This document shows positions 7,820-14,902 of a DNA stretch of 14,942 nt, piece by piece. The DNA lies in NCBI GenBank assembly GCA_900539095.1, contig UQAR01000055.1, forward strand, positions 1-14,942. The letters are read 5' to 3'. How positions within the stretch are numbered: the first letter of the stretch is position 1; each line of letters opens with the position of its first letter. The DNA comes from an uncultured Ruminococcus sp. GTDB taxonomy: Bacteria > Bacillota > Clostridia > Oscillospirales > Ruminococcaceae. Both the position numbers and the translations under genes were made by a program. The notes beneath the pieces are model-generated. The model was not told where the DNA came from, did not search any database, and was given only the letters and a program-made list of their open reading frames with translations.

Positions 7820-8314
7820 ATGGAAAACGGTCATATCTATTCTTTTTCACAGATAGAGGACAAGGTCAAAGCGTTGCAGACTGAGGATATCGAGGCTGCC
7901 GCCGCAGTGGCACTGTCATGGCTTGGGCTGAGCCGTGACGAGCTTAAAATACTCAGGATATCAGATTACAACAGTGCAATGAGAATGCTCCATACCGCAG
8001 GCAGAGTTATATACGTCCGTGAGGATACCATTGCGGATATGCTCAAAAGCATCTGTGAAAAAGCCCCTGAATACAGCATGGGATTTTTCATCACAGACGT
8101 TGCAGCCGCATATGATGCCGCAGACGCTCAGGGGCTGTCGCCTATTTTCGTGCTGAAAATGCGATACTTTTACGATAAACACAGTGCAAAGCTTTCAGGC
8201 GATCCTGAGGACAGAGTGTTCCTGAAAGAGATATTAAGGTCTATAGGCGAGAGTGAGGCTGCAATGGAAGAGCAGTTCGCCGAATATGAAAAGAACGCTC
8301 CTGAAAATATATAG
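7820..8314 (+). CDS. Unrecognised 164-residue protein, cotranscribed with the AraC regulator
   Basis: I do not recognise this family. The product is acidic, rich in alanine and glutamate, and looks mostly helical. It has no signal peptide, membrane segment or obvious metal motif, so it is probably cytosolic. Visible stretches include AAAAVALSWLGLSRDELKIL near residues 26-45 and a glutamate-rich C-terminus. A GGGGGA ribosome binding site overlaps the 12-nt gap after the AraC stop codon, supporting translation and cotranscription. Codon use looks like that of its neighbours. It may be a partner or co-sensor of the regulator, but only position suggests that. Confidence 0.8.
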   Translation: MENGHIYSFSQIEDKVKALQTEDIEAAAAVALSWLGLSRDELKILRISDYNSAMRMLHTAGRVIYVREDTIADMLKSICEKAPEYSMGFFITDVAAAYDAADAQGLSPIFVLKMRYFYDKHSAKLSGDPEDRVFLKEILRSIGESEAAMEEQFAEYEKNAPENI

Positions 8315-8346
8315 GTCATTAAATAAATTAGATACTGTAAAATCAC

Positions 8347-8433
8347 ATCAAAAACGGGCGAACGCTGTTTGCCCCTACGATTTGCGTAAATACGCTGTTT
8401 ATATGTAGGGGCGACCTGAGGTCGCCCGTTGAT
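8347..8433. repeat. MITE-like palindromic element with three hairpins
   Basis: Imperfect 25-bp terminal inverted repeats (8354-8378 and 8405-8429, 20 of 25 matching) are flanked by ATCA and TGAT. Each arm also folds on itself: GGGCGAAC/GTTTGCCC with one G-T pair (8356-8374), and GGGCGACC/GGTCGCCC, perfect (8409-8427). A third small palindrome, GCGTA/TACGC, sits in the middle (8384-8395). It encodes nothing. From memory, GTAGGGGCGACC-type intergenic repeats recur in Clostridia genomes; copy number here is unknown. Confidence 0.65.
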
Positions 8434-8439
8434 TTTTTT
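8409..8439 (+). terminator. Terminator of the AraC-type operon, formed by the repeat's right arm
   Basis: A perfect 8-bp GC-rich stem (8409-8416 with 8420-8427, loop TGA) is followed within 6 nt by seven T residues (8433-8439). It lies about 95 nt past the 164-residue gene. Confidence 0.65.
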
Positions 8440-8448
8440 ATGCCGCAC

Positions 8449-8482
8449 AAAAAAAAGAGCAAAACCGAAGTTCTGCTCTTTT
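8449..8482 (-). terminator. Strong terminator of the GH130 gene
   Basis: The arms at 8453-8461 and 8474-8482 (AAAAGAGCA/TGCTCTTTT) plus inner AAC/GTT close a UUCG tetraloop on the minus strand. A run of eight T follows in the transcript. It lies about 33 nt after the stop codon and may also work for plus-strand transcription. Confidence 0.93.
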
Positions 8483-8515
8483 GTAAACTATTCTGTTAGT
8501 CCTATCAGATCGAAA

Positions 8516-9514
8516 TTAGATAGAAGAATGGCTCTTTACATAGTCAACAACAGCGTCAACAGTTGTGTAAGCAAGACCTACGCAAGTGTCAGCACAGCCG
8601 TAGTAAATAGCAATTCTGCCTGTCTCAGCGTCGCAAAGTGTTGCACATGGGAATGTTACGTTCTGAACGTCGCCTACGCACTCATAGATCTCTCTTGGGT
8701 TGATGAGGTATTCGCCGCATCTGTACTTAACCTTCCATGGCTGCTCCTTGTCAAGGATGCAAGCTGAGAAACTGTATACAAAGCCGTTGCAAGACTCAAG
8801 AACACCGTGGTAGAAACAGAGCCAGCCCTCGTCTGTCTCTATTGGGATAGGACCTGCACCGATCTTCTTGGACTCCCAGCCCTTGAGAGGTCCCATAACG
8901 TGTCTGTGCTCGCCCCAGTACTTCATGTCAGGTGACTGTGAAATGTACATATCACCGAATGGTGTGTGACCTGAGTCAGAAGGTCTTGAGAACATTACAT
9001 ACTTTCCGTCGATCTTTCTTGGGAAGAGTACGCCGTTTCTGTTGAATGGAAGGAATGCGTTCTCACACTGATAGAATGTCTTGAAATCATATGTATAGCC
9101 TACGCCGATAGTTGGTTTCCAGCCGTATGCGTTACACCATGTTACCCAGTATCTGTCCTCGATGAAACATACTCTTGGGTCATAGCCGTAGCCCCACTGA
9201 TTTACTTCTTCTGTAGACTTTTCAGCCTGCTCGAACATAATTCTTGTTGGGTTGATGTTCCAGTGAATACCGTCCTCAGAGAAACCAGCATGGAGAGCCA
9301 TGTTTCTTTCCTTATCGTCAACACGGAATACGCCTGCGAATTTGCCCTCGAAAGGAACTACCGCACTGTTGAAGATAGAGTTTGATGTAGGAAGAAGATT
9401 TCTAGGAATGATAGGGTTTCTGTTATCTCTCCAGATCACTTCGTTGCAGTCAGCCGGCTTGTCCTGCCAAGGCATATTTGGAATAGCCTGTCCGTTGATT
9501 ACTTTAACGCTCAT
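8516..9514 (-). CDS. GH130_2 beta-1,4-mannooligosaccharide phosphorylase (RaMP2-like)
   Basis: GH130 phosphorylases cleave beta-mannosidic bonds with inorganic phosphate, giving alpha-mannose-1-phosphate. The 332-residue product has the compact length of subfamily 2 rather than the roughly 390 residues of mannosylglucose phosphorylases. It resembles Ruminococcus RaMP2, including the N-terminal region NGQAIPNMPWQDKPADC. Conserved parts are NSIFNSAVVPFEG, GYGYDPRV with the probable catalytic aspartate near 112, FSRPSDSGH, and GAGPIPI near the active site. There is no signal peptide, so it acts in the cytosol on imported oligosaccharides. ATG at 9514 is preferred because AGGTGG lies 8 nt before it; the GTG at 9526 is part of that site. 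It is monocistronic, with its own promoter and terminator. Exact substrate preference is not settled by sequence. Confidence 0.88.
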   Translation of the reverse strand: MSVKVINGQAIPNMPWQDKPADCNEVIWRDNRNPIIPRNLLPTSNSIFNSAVVPFEGKFAGVFRVDDKERNMALHAGFSEDGIHWNINPTRIMFEQAEKSTEEVNQWGYGYDPRVCFIEDRYWVTWCNAYGWKPTIGVGYTYDFKTFYQCENAFLPFNRNGVLFPRKIDGKYVMFSRPSDSGHTPFGDMYISQSPDMKYWGEHRHVMGPLKGWESKKIGAGPIPIETDEGWLCFYHGVLESCNGFVYSFSACILDKEQPWKVKYRCGEYLINPREIYECVGDVQNVTFPCATLCDAETGRIAIYYGCADTCVGLAYTTVDAVVDYVKSHSSI

Positions 9515-9671
9515 GTTAAAATCCACCTTTCATAATATAAAAAATACTGAGGCTGACCGTCAGGTCATGCCCTTGTTTTTATTCCTTCCCCGAATAGAAA
9601 TGCGAAACTTTTCCCGCTTATTCAAGGCGATATCATTCGGCTTACCTTACCGGTAAAATGCCGCTGTTATT

Positions 9672-9700
9672 ATTAAAACACACTTTCAGAAAAATTTCAA
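9672..9700 (-). promoter_or_regulatory. GH130 promoter
   Basis: Minus strand: TTGAAA (9700-9695), 17-bp spacer ending in TGT, TTTAAT (9677-9672). The start point is near 9664, giving a leader of about 150 nt. A TTACCGGTAA palindrome (9647-9656) lies just downstream and could be a further operator. Confidence 0.7.
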
Positions 9701-9714
9701 GCCCCTATTTTCAC

Positions 9715-9749
9715 TGAAAACGTTTAAAATTTCTATGTAAACGTATTCT
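9715..9749. promoter_or_regulatory. Two LacI/CcpA-type operator candidates, 21 bp apart
   Basis: TGAAAACGTTTAAA (9715-9728) and TGTAAACGTATTCT (9736-9749) are both near-palindromes centred on CG, the hallmark of LacI-family and cre sites. Their centres are 21 bp (two helical turns) apart, at about -57 and -78 of the GH130 start. Each differs from the cre core only at the right end. Whether they mediate activation or repression is unknown. Confidence 0.5.
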
Positions 9750-9978
9750 TCTTAAATTTAACATTTTATTAACAGTTTACCCTGTTTCATATTTTTGCAT
9801 CGCACTAAAAATATGCGACTTTATCCGCCTGCACGTCCGTTCTCCGCCCAGCCCATGATAAAAATGAAATATCAGGCAGCATTTTGAATGTAAATTATAA
9901 AAGTTGCCCATAATGACTACATTGGCATAAGTATATTCGTGCAAGTTTCTGATTTTTTGCAGGAATGACAAAAAGCAC
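9750..9978. other. Divergent intergenic region without a gene
   Basis: AT-rich and free of credible coding sequence. It holds a 9-bp inverted repeat CATATTTTT/AAAAATATG (9788-9796 with 9807-9815) and TGCAAGT/ACTTGCA (9940-9946 with 9977-9983). The second arm of the latter overlaps the -35 of the aminotransferase promoter. Either could bind a regulator; nothing else is recognisable. Confidence 0.5.
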
Positions 9979-10007
9979 TTGCAAAATCGGTGAAAAAGGT
10001 ATACAAT
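9979..10007 (+). promoter_or_regulatory. Promoter of the aminotransferase gene
   Basis: TTGCAA (9979-9984), 17-bp spacer, TACAAT (10002-10007). The start is near 10014, leaving a leader of about 105 nt. Confidence 0.75.
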
Positions 10008-10030
10008 ATTAAATAAGGATATCGGATATG

Positions 10031-10066
10031 TTCGGCAGAGTGCGACAGTGGTCGGGATTTGCCGAA
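10031..10066 (+). other. Stem-loop in the aminotransferase leader
   Basis: Outer arms TTCGGCA (10031-10037) and TGCCGAA (10060-10066) pair perfectly. Inside them, CGAC (10043-10046) pairs with GTCG (10051-10054), giving a two-stage hairpin with asymmetric internal loops. No U-tract follows. It may be a stabilising leader or a small cis-acting RNA; I do not recognise a riboswitch class. Confidence 0.5.
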
Positions 10067-10119
10067 TTGTTCTGTATAGTCATATACTATTTTATAATTT
10101 ATAAGTGGAGGACATTGAT

Positions 10120-11397
10120 ATGAAATTAACAGAAATGTCTGCTGAGGAACTGGCATCATTCAAAGCAGAAGTCCAGAAAGAATATGACGATTTCAAGGCT
10201 CAGGGACTTTCGCTGAACATGGCAAGAGGAAAGCCGTCTGCTGAGCAGCTCGACCTGACAGAGGGTCTGCTCACAGCAGTAAAGAGCAGCGAGGATTGTT
10301 TCGCTGAGGACGGCACAGATTGCAGAAACTACGGCGGTCTTGACGGTCTGCCTGAGGCTAAGGCACTTTTTGCTCCTATGCTCGGCGTAACACCTGATGA
10401 GCTTATCATTTGCGGAAACTCAAGCCTTAACATCATGTATGACACTATCGCAAAGTTCATGCTTTTCGGCACAGGCGACGGTGAAAAGCCTTGGAAGGAT
10501 ACAAAAGTCAAGTGGCTCTGCCCTGTTCCGGGATATGACAGACATTTTCTTATAACAGAAAAAATGGGCTTTGAGCTTGTAAACATTCCAATGGACAAAA
10601 ACGGTCCTGACATGGATATGGTAGAAAAGCTCGTTGCTGAGGACGATACTATAAAGGGTATATGGTGTGTTCCAATGTATGCTAACCCAACAGGCACAAC
10701 ATACTCTGACGAAGTAGTAAAGCGTCTTGCAGCCATGAAGACAAAGGCTAAGGATTTCAAGATATTCTGGGATAACGCATATTGTATCCACCACCTTTCT
10801 GATACACCTGACACACTGCTCAACATTCTTGACGAGTGTGAAAAGGCTGGCAACCCTGACAGAGTTTATATGCTCGCATCAACATCAAAGGTAACATTCC
10901 CTGGTGCAGGCGTTGCAATGATAGCGTCATCTGAAAAGAACATCAAGTACCTCAAATCCATGATGACAGTTCAGACTATCGGCTATGACAAGATAAATCA
11001 GCTCCGCCATGTTAAGTTCTTCGGCACATACGAGAATCTTATGGAGCACATGAAGAAACACAGAGCTATCATCGAGCCTAAGTTTGAAATAGTTCTTGAT
11101 ACTCTCGATAAGGAGATAGCTCCTCTCGGCATAGGCAGCTGGGTAAAGCCTAACGGCGGTTATTTCATAAGCTTTAACGCCCTTAACGGCTGTGCAAAGA
11201 GAATATGCCAGCTTTGCAAAGAGGCAGGCGTTGTCCTCACAGGTGCAGGTGCAACATATCCTTACGGAAAAGACCCTGACGATTCAAACATCAGAATTGC
11301 TCCAACATATCCTCCTGTACACGAGCTTGAACTGGCAGCAAAGCTTTTTGCTATCGCAGTTAAGCTTGCAAGTGCTGAAAAGCTGCTTGCAGAATAA
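10120..11397 (+). CDS. PLP-dependent aspartate aminotransferase, type Ic (Asp_aminotransf family)
   Basis: A cytosolic PLP enzyme that should exchange amino groups between aspartate and 2-oxoglutarate, linking amino-acid synthesis with oxaloacetate. The 425-residue product follows the type Ic pattern known from Mycobacterium tuberculosis Rv3722c and Corynebacterium AspT: NMARGKPSAEQLDL, NYGGLDGLPEAK, CPVPGYDRHF, WCVPMYANPTG, FWDNAYCIHH, ASTSKVTFPGAG with the PLP lysine at residue 257, NQLRHVKFFG and DDSNIRIAPTYP with a substrate-carboxylate arginine. Rv3722c-type proteins were often labelled MocR-like or generic class I/II aminotransferases. ATG at 10120 is preferred because GGAGG lies 8 nt upstream; the GTG at 10105 overlaps that site. 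The gene is single, between its own promoter and terminator. Confidence 0.92.
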   Translation: MKLTEMSAEELASFKAEVQKEYDDFKAQGLSLNMARGKPSAEQLDLTEGLLTAVKSSEDCFAEDGTDCRNYGGLDGLPEAKALFAPMLGVTPDELIICGNSSLNIMYDTIAKFMLFGTGDGEKPWKDTKVKWLCPVPGYDRHFLITEKMGFELVNIPMDKNGPDMDMVEKLVAEDDTIKGIWCVPMYANPTGTTYSDEVVKRLAAMKTKAKDFKIFWDNAYCIHHLSDTPDTLLNILDECEKAGNPDRVYMLASTSKVTFPGAGVAMIASSEKNIKYLKSMMTVQTIGYDKINQLRHVKFFGTYENLMEHMKKHRAIIEPKFEIVLDTLDKEIAPLGIGSWVKPNGGYFISFNALNGCAKRICQLCKEAGVVLTGAGATYPYGKDPDDSNIRIAPTYPPVHELELAAKLFAIAVKLASAEKLLAE

Positions 11398-11431
11398 TTC
11401 AACTAAGTCAAGATAACAATACTCTCTATAT

Positions 11432-11471
11432 AAAAAAGCGATGACCTAGCAAAAGGCTCATCGCTTTTTTT
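11432..11471 (+). terminator. Terminator of the aminotransferase gene
   Basis: AAAAAAGCGATGA (11432-11444) pairs with TCATCGCTTTTTT (11458-11470) as a 13-bp stem, ending in a run of seven T and then GTTT. The opposite strand also ends in T residues, so it may work both ways. Confidence 0.93.
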
Positions 11472-11480
11472 GTTTGCCTA

Positions 11481-11521
11481 TAAAGCAAAAGCGGTATCGA
11501 CCCACTAAAAGGTCATACCGC
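11481..11521 (-). terminator. Terminator of the ABC importer operon
   Basis: GCGGTAT (11491-11497) pairs with ATACCGC (11515-11521), and GACC (11499-11502) with GGTC (11511-11514), leaving one bulged base. On the minus strand the stem is followed by TTTTGCTTTA. It lies about 40 nt past the last permease gene. Confidence 0.85.
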
Positions 11522-11559
11522 CCGCTATGGTAAGGAAATTATTAAAATAGAAATAAAGC

Positions 11560-12423
11560 TTATTCTTTTACAGCTCCTGAAACAAGTCCGCTGTAAATGT
11601 ACTTTTGCAGGAAGAGGAATATAACAAGCGTCGGAATGATACAAATTACGATTCCCGCAAAAACTACCTCCCACTGTACCGTTGTGGCATTCATAAGATT
11701 GTAAAGTACAGTTGAGATAACAACGTGGTCATCATCAGGCATATAAAGCTTTGGAGTATAGAAGTCGTTGTATATACCAACGAACTTGATGATGAGCACC
11801 GTTGCAATGGCAGGTTTCAGGTTTGGAAGTATTATGCTGAAATATACTCTAGGATATGACGCACCGTCCATGATAGCACTTTCGTCCAAAGAGTAGGATA
11901 TCTGTCCCAAAAACTGAATGAAAATGTAGATAGAGATGATGTCAGTACCGATGTTGAGTATGATAGGAGCAAGCATTGATCTGTAAAGACCCAGCTTGTA
12001 AACTATCTGGAACACTGTTACCTGCATCGTTATGTTAGGCAGCAGCGTCGCAACAAGGAACGCCGCCTTGACAGCTCTTGAAAAATAAGTATTGAAACGC
12101 TGTACGACATAAGCCGTCATAGTGCCTGTGATAATAGAACCCACGCAGGATATCACGATAATGATAGCCGTGTTCTTGAATGCAAGGAAAATGTTCTGTG
12201 TGAAAAATGCCGTCTTGAAGTTTTCCCACTGAGGCACTTCAGGAAGTGTGAACACCGTGGTGTTTGAAAGCTCCTTGTAAGTTTTCAGCGAGCCTATGAG
12301 CACAACAAGTATCGGTACTATTACTATAAGAGAGCAGAGTATGAGAAAAGCATACTTGAAAAAGTTCAAGACCTTTGAGCCGATATAAAGCGGCTTTGAA
12401 TCTTTGTTTTCATTCTGTGCCAT
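11560..12423 (-). CDS. Carbohydrate ABC transporter permease, MalG/MsmG-like
   Basis: An inner-membrane subunit of a CUT1-type sugar importer, 287 residues, with about six membrane segments; the first is at roughly 25-50 (YAFLILCSLIVIVPILVVLIG). The EAA loop that docks the ATPase appears near 180-200 (ESAIMDGASYPRVYFSIILP), as expected in MalG-type proteins. Its ATG overlaps the stop codon of the upstream permease by one base (TAATG), which favours translational coupling and equal production. An AAGGGGG site lies about 10 nt upstream. It is the last gene before the operon terminator. The sugar carried cannot be read from the permease. Confidence 0.95.
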   Translation of the reverse strand: MAQNENKDSKPLYIGSKVLNFFKYAFLILCSLIVIVPILVVLIGSLKTYKELSNTTVFTLPEVPQWENFKTAFFTQNIFLAFKNTAIIIVISCVGSIITGTMTAYVVQRFNTYFSRAVKAAFLVATLLPNITMQVTVFQIVYKLGLYRSMLAPIILNIGTDIISIYIFIQFLGQISYSLDESAIMDGASYPRVYFSIILPNLKPAIATVLIIKFVGIYNDFYTPKLYMPDDDHVVISTVLYNLMNATTVQWEVVFAGIVICIIPTLVIFLFLQKYIYSGLVSGAVKE

Positions 12424-13391
12424 TATTTCACAGCCCCCTTTCTGCTCCTTTTGTTCTCCTTAGGGGTCTTGTCGTCCTCACGGAAGAAGTATTTTTGTAT
12501 AAACGTTACGATTATCGTTATGATAAGCAGCACGATACCCATTGCCGATGCAAGACCCACCTTTTTAAGCGAGAACGCCGTGTTGATAGTCTTGATAACG
12601 AATGTGGTAGTGCCCATCATACCCTTTGTTGTGATATACGGTATCTCGAATACAGAGATCGCACCTTTTACAGCAAGGATAAGCTGCAATGAGATGATAG
12701 GCTTTATGCTCGGAAATACGATATATCTAAAGTTCTGCCATGGATTCGCACCGTCAAGGTCAGCCGCCTCGTAAAGGTCAGGGCTAATAGACTGGATAGC
12801 ACCGATATACATGATGATATCAAAGCCTATGTATTTCCATATGGAAATGAACACCAAGCAGCAGTTTGCAAGAAACGGCTTGTCAACATCGAACCACAGT
12901 ATCGGATCAAGACCCAGTGTGGTAAGGATAGTGTTGAGCGTTCCGTCAGGGGTAAGACCCCTTTGACCTTTAAGGAAAAATCTTTGGAATATGATAGATA
13001 CCGCAACACCGTTCATAAGATAAGGGAAGAAAAGTATTCCCTTGAAAAGTCCCTTTGCTCTTATCTTTGAGCAGAGGATAGACGCCAGCAGCAAAGCCAG
13101 TGCCTGCTGAATGAATGAACCAACAAGATAATAAAGGCTGTTCTTGAAAGTTTCAAGATAGTCCTTGTCGGTGAATATCGTTACATAATTTGAAAAGCCT
13201 GCATATGTAGGGTTAGTGCCGTATGGATCTCTGTTCTGAAAACTGAATATGACCATATCCAGAGCAGGGATAAAGGTAAACGCTACAAGCAGGATTATCG
13301 GCAGTGCAAGAAACAGTATAGAAGTATAGAACTTTTTACCCGCATAAGTCTTTGACCACTGTGCAATGCCTTTTCTATTGCCGTTTTGCAT
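12423..13391 (-). CDS. Carbohydrate ABC transporter permease, MalF/MsmF-like
   Basis: The partner inner-membrane subunit, 322 residues, with about six membrane segments beginning at roughly 25-45 (TSILFLALPIILLVAFTFIP). The EAA loop is near 207-230 (YEAADLDGANPWQNFRYIVFP). The ATG at 13391 is chosen because AGGAGG lies 7 nt before it; a longer frame from a TTG at 13412 would read through that site. The C-terminus is highly basic. It follows the binding-protein gene after a 73-nt gap holding a stable hairpin and overlaps the next permease by one base. Confidence 0.95.
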   Translation of the reverse strand: MQNGNRKGIAQWSKTYAGKKFYTSILFLALPIILLVAFTFIPALDMVIFSFQNRDPYGTNPTYAGFSNYVTIFTDKDYLETFKNSLYYLVGSFIQQALALLLASILCSKIRAKGLFKGILFFPYLMNGVAVSIIFQRFFLKGQRGLTPDGTLNTILTTLGLDPILWFDVDKPFLANCCLVFISIWKYIGFDIIMYIGAIQSISPDLYEAADLDGANPWQNFRYIVFPSIKPIISLQLILAVKGAISVFEIPYITTKGMMGTTTFVIKTINTAFSLKKVGLASAMGIVLLIITIIVTFIQKYFFREDDKTPKENKRSRKGAVK

Positions 13392-13412
13392 TTGAGGTCC
13401 TCCTGAACACAA

Positions 13413-13447
13413 TTATCAGGCACAGGAACAATACCTGTACCTGATAA
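13413..13447 (-). other. Hairpin between the binding-protein and permease genes
   Basis: TTATCAGG (13413-13420) pairs with CCTGATAA (13440-13447), and after one mismatch ACAGG (13422-13426) pairs with CCTGT (13434-13438) around a 7-nt loop. The following bases are not U-rich, so it is more likely an mRNA-stabilising or processing hairpin than a terminator. Such structures often let the binding protein be made in excess over the permeases. Confidence 0.75.
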
Positions 13448-13464
13448 GGGATTTATCTTAGATC

Positions 13465-14832
13465 TTAGCCGAGAACTTTATCTCTTGCAGCAGCCCACTT
13501 CTTGTTTACATCAGTGATGATCTCGTTGAAACCGTCATCACCCTTGCCTGCGAATGCTGCCTCAGCAAGCTTGATCTTGAAGTTGTCCTCATCGCCCTGC
13601 CATACGCCAACGCCTGACTCCTTGTCGATCTCGTCGAACTTACCAACAAGATCATCCGGACAAACAGCCTTCTCGAAGAATACAGCGTCCTTGAATCCTG
13701 ACAGTGTGCTTGGGAGTTCCTTGTTCTGAACTGTTGAGATCATACCCTCCTGCTCAGAGAAACCTGAATCAGAAACGAACCACTCAACATATGCCTTTGC
13801 AAGATCCTGATTCTTGGAGTTTGCACTTACGCCGAGAGTATAGTCAGGGCCTTCCTCTGCGTATACCTTGCCGTCAGCTGCTGTGATAGGAACCGGCATA
13901 TATCCGATATCGTCAGGATTTTCAGCCTTCTCCATGAACTGTGAAACTGCCCATGAACCCATTACCATTGTAGCGATCTTGCCCTCGCCGAACCATACCT
14001 TTGATGACTCCCACTCTGTATTAGCGTGGTCCTCTTCAAGAAGGTCAGGCTTTGAGAACAGGTCATACATCAGCTTGTATACTTCATAATAGCCGTTGCC
14101 CTCTACAAAGAGGTCGCTCTTATCCTGAAGAAGCTTGTTCTCAGCGTCAGCACCGCCTGCTGCTGAAATAACAAGGTTCTGCCACTGAGTGATAGTCCAG
14201 CTTGCATCCTTGAAGTTTGTGTAGTAAGGGATAGCGTCTGTTTTATCCTTGATGAGCTGGAGGTCTGCAAGGAACTCGTCAGGTGTCTTAGGTGTTTCTG
14301 TGATACCAGCCTGCTCCCATACCTTCTTGTTGTAGAGAACGCCTGTAGCTGTTCCGCCAACTGCAAGACCGTAAACATTGCCGTCAGCTGTCATCTTCTT
14401 GTCTGCCCAGCGGTATGTATCCTTGAACTCGTCATATGTTCCGAGAGATACGAAATATGTTGGCAGGTCCTCAAGTTTAAGGCTTGAAGGGATACAAAGA
14501 ACGTCGCCGTAATCGTCTGTACCCATTCTTGTTGCTACATCTGTATCGTAGTCCTTGTATGCTGTGTATTCAACTGTGCAGTTGTAAGCCTCTTCAAACT
14601 TGTCTGTAAGAGCGTCAAGCTTGCCGTCCTCTTTTCTGTCAGTTCTGTTTGTGAGAACTTCCAGCTTTGCACCCTTTGCGTCAAAAGCGTCTGTGATATC
14701 AGCCTGTGATACCTCAGGTGTAACCGCTTTGCTGCTTGAATCAGTAGAGCTGCCGCAGCCTGTGAACGCACCCATTGTTCCCATTGACAAAACCAGTGCC
14801 ATTGCACCGGCACATATCTTCTTTGCTTTCAT
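13465..14832 (-). CDS. Sugar ABC transporter substrate-binding lipoprotein
   Basis: The extracellular, lipid-anchored receptor of the importer, 455 residues. The N-terminus is a lipoprotein signal: a Lys-rich start, a hydrophobic core and FTGC, a slightly unusual lipobox with F in place of L, followed by a Ser-rich linker. The rest fits family 1 solute-binding proteins (KLDALTDKFEEAYNCTVEY; YGLAVGGTATGVLYNKKVWEQAGI; WITQ-type contacts; GSWAVSQFM). The start at 14832 has GGAGG 9 nt upstream and gives the expected signal peptide. A longer frame to 14919 begins in sequencing adapter (MCIRDR) and is an artefact. The neighbouring GH130 phosphorylase hints at mannoside uptake, but nothing here proves it. 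Confidence 0.93.
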   Translation of the reverse strand: MKAKKICAGAMALVLSMGTMGAFTGCGSSTDSSSKAVTPEVSQADITDAFDAKGAKLEVLTNRTDRKEDGKLDALTDKFEEAYNCTVEYTAYKDYDTDVATRMGTDDYGDVLCIPSSLKLEDLPTYFVSLGTYDEFKDTYRWADKKMTADGNVYGLAVGGTATGVLYNKKVWEQAGITETPKTPDEFLADLQLIKDKTDAIPYYTNFKDASWTITQWQNLVISAAGGADAENKLLQDKSDLFVEGNGYYEVYKLMYDLFSKPDLLEEDHANTEWESSKVWFGEGKIATMVMGSWAVSQFMEKAENPDDIGYMPVPITAADGKVYAEEGPDYTLGVSANSKNQDLAKAYVEWFVSDSGFSEQEGMISTVQNKELPSTLSGFKDAVFFEKAVCPDDLVGKFDEIDKESGVGVWQGDEDNFKIKLAEAAFAGKGDDGFNEIITDVNKKWAAARDKVLG

Positions 14833-14852
14833 AACCGATAACCTCCGAATTA

Positions 14853-14902
14853 ACTTAATTTTATTAAGTAAATTTACTTTGTCCTTAATGACAATATTAA
14901 GT
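14853..14902. promoter_or_regulatory. Cluster of palindromes upstream of the importer operon
   Basis: In 50 bp there are ACTTAAT/ATTAAGT (14853-14859 with 14863-14869), a perfect 14-bp palindrome AAGTAAATTTACTT (14866-14879), and CTTAAT/ATTAAG (14884-14889 with 14896-14901). These could be operator sites or leader hairpins. The promoter itself is not clear and may lie beyond the contig end. Confidence 0.4.

Noticed and set aside
10031..10066. Known riboswitch or T-box before the aminotransferase
   Set aside because: No T-box motif, no terminator or antiterminator pair and no recognisable aptamer core; only a simple hairpin is visible.
10329..10853. 174-codon minus-strand frame opposite the aminotransferase
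   Set aside because: Antisense to strongly conserved aminotransferase motifs, with no ribosome binding site.
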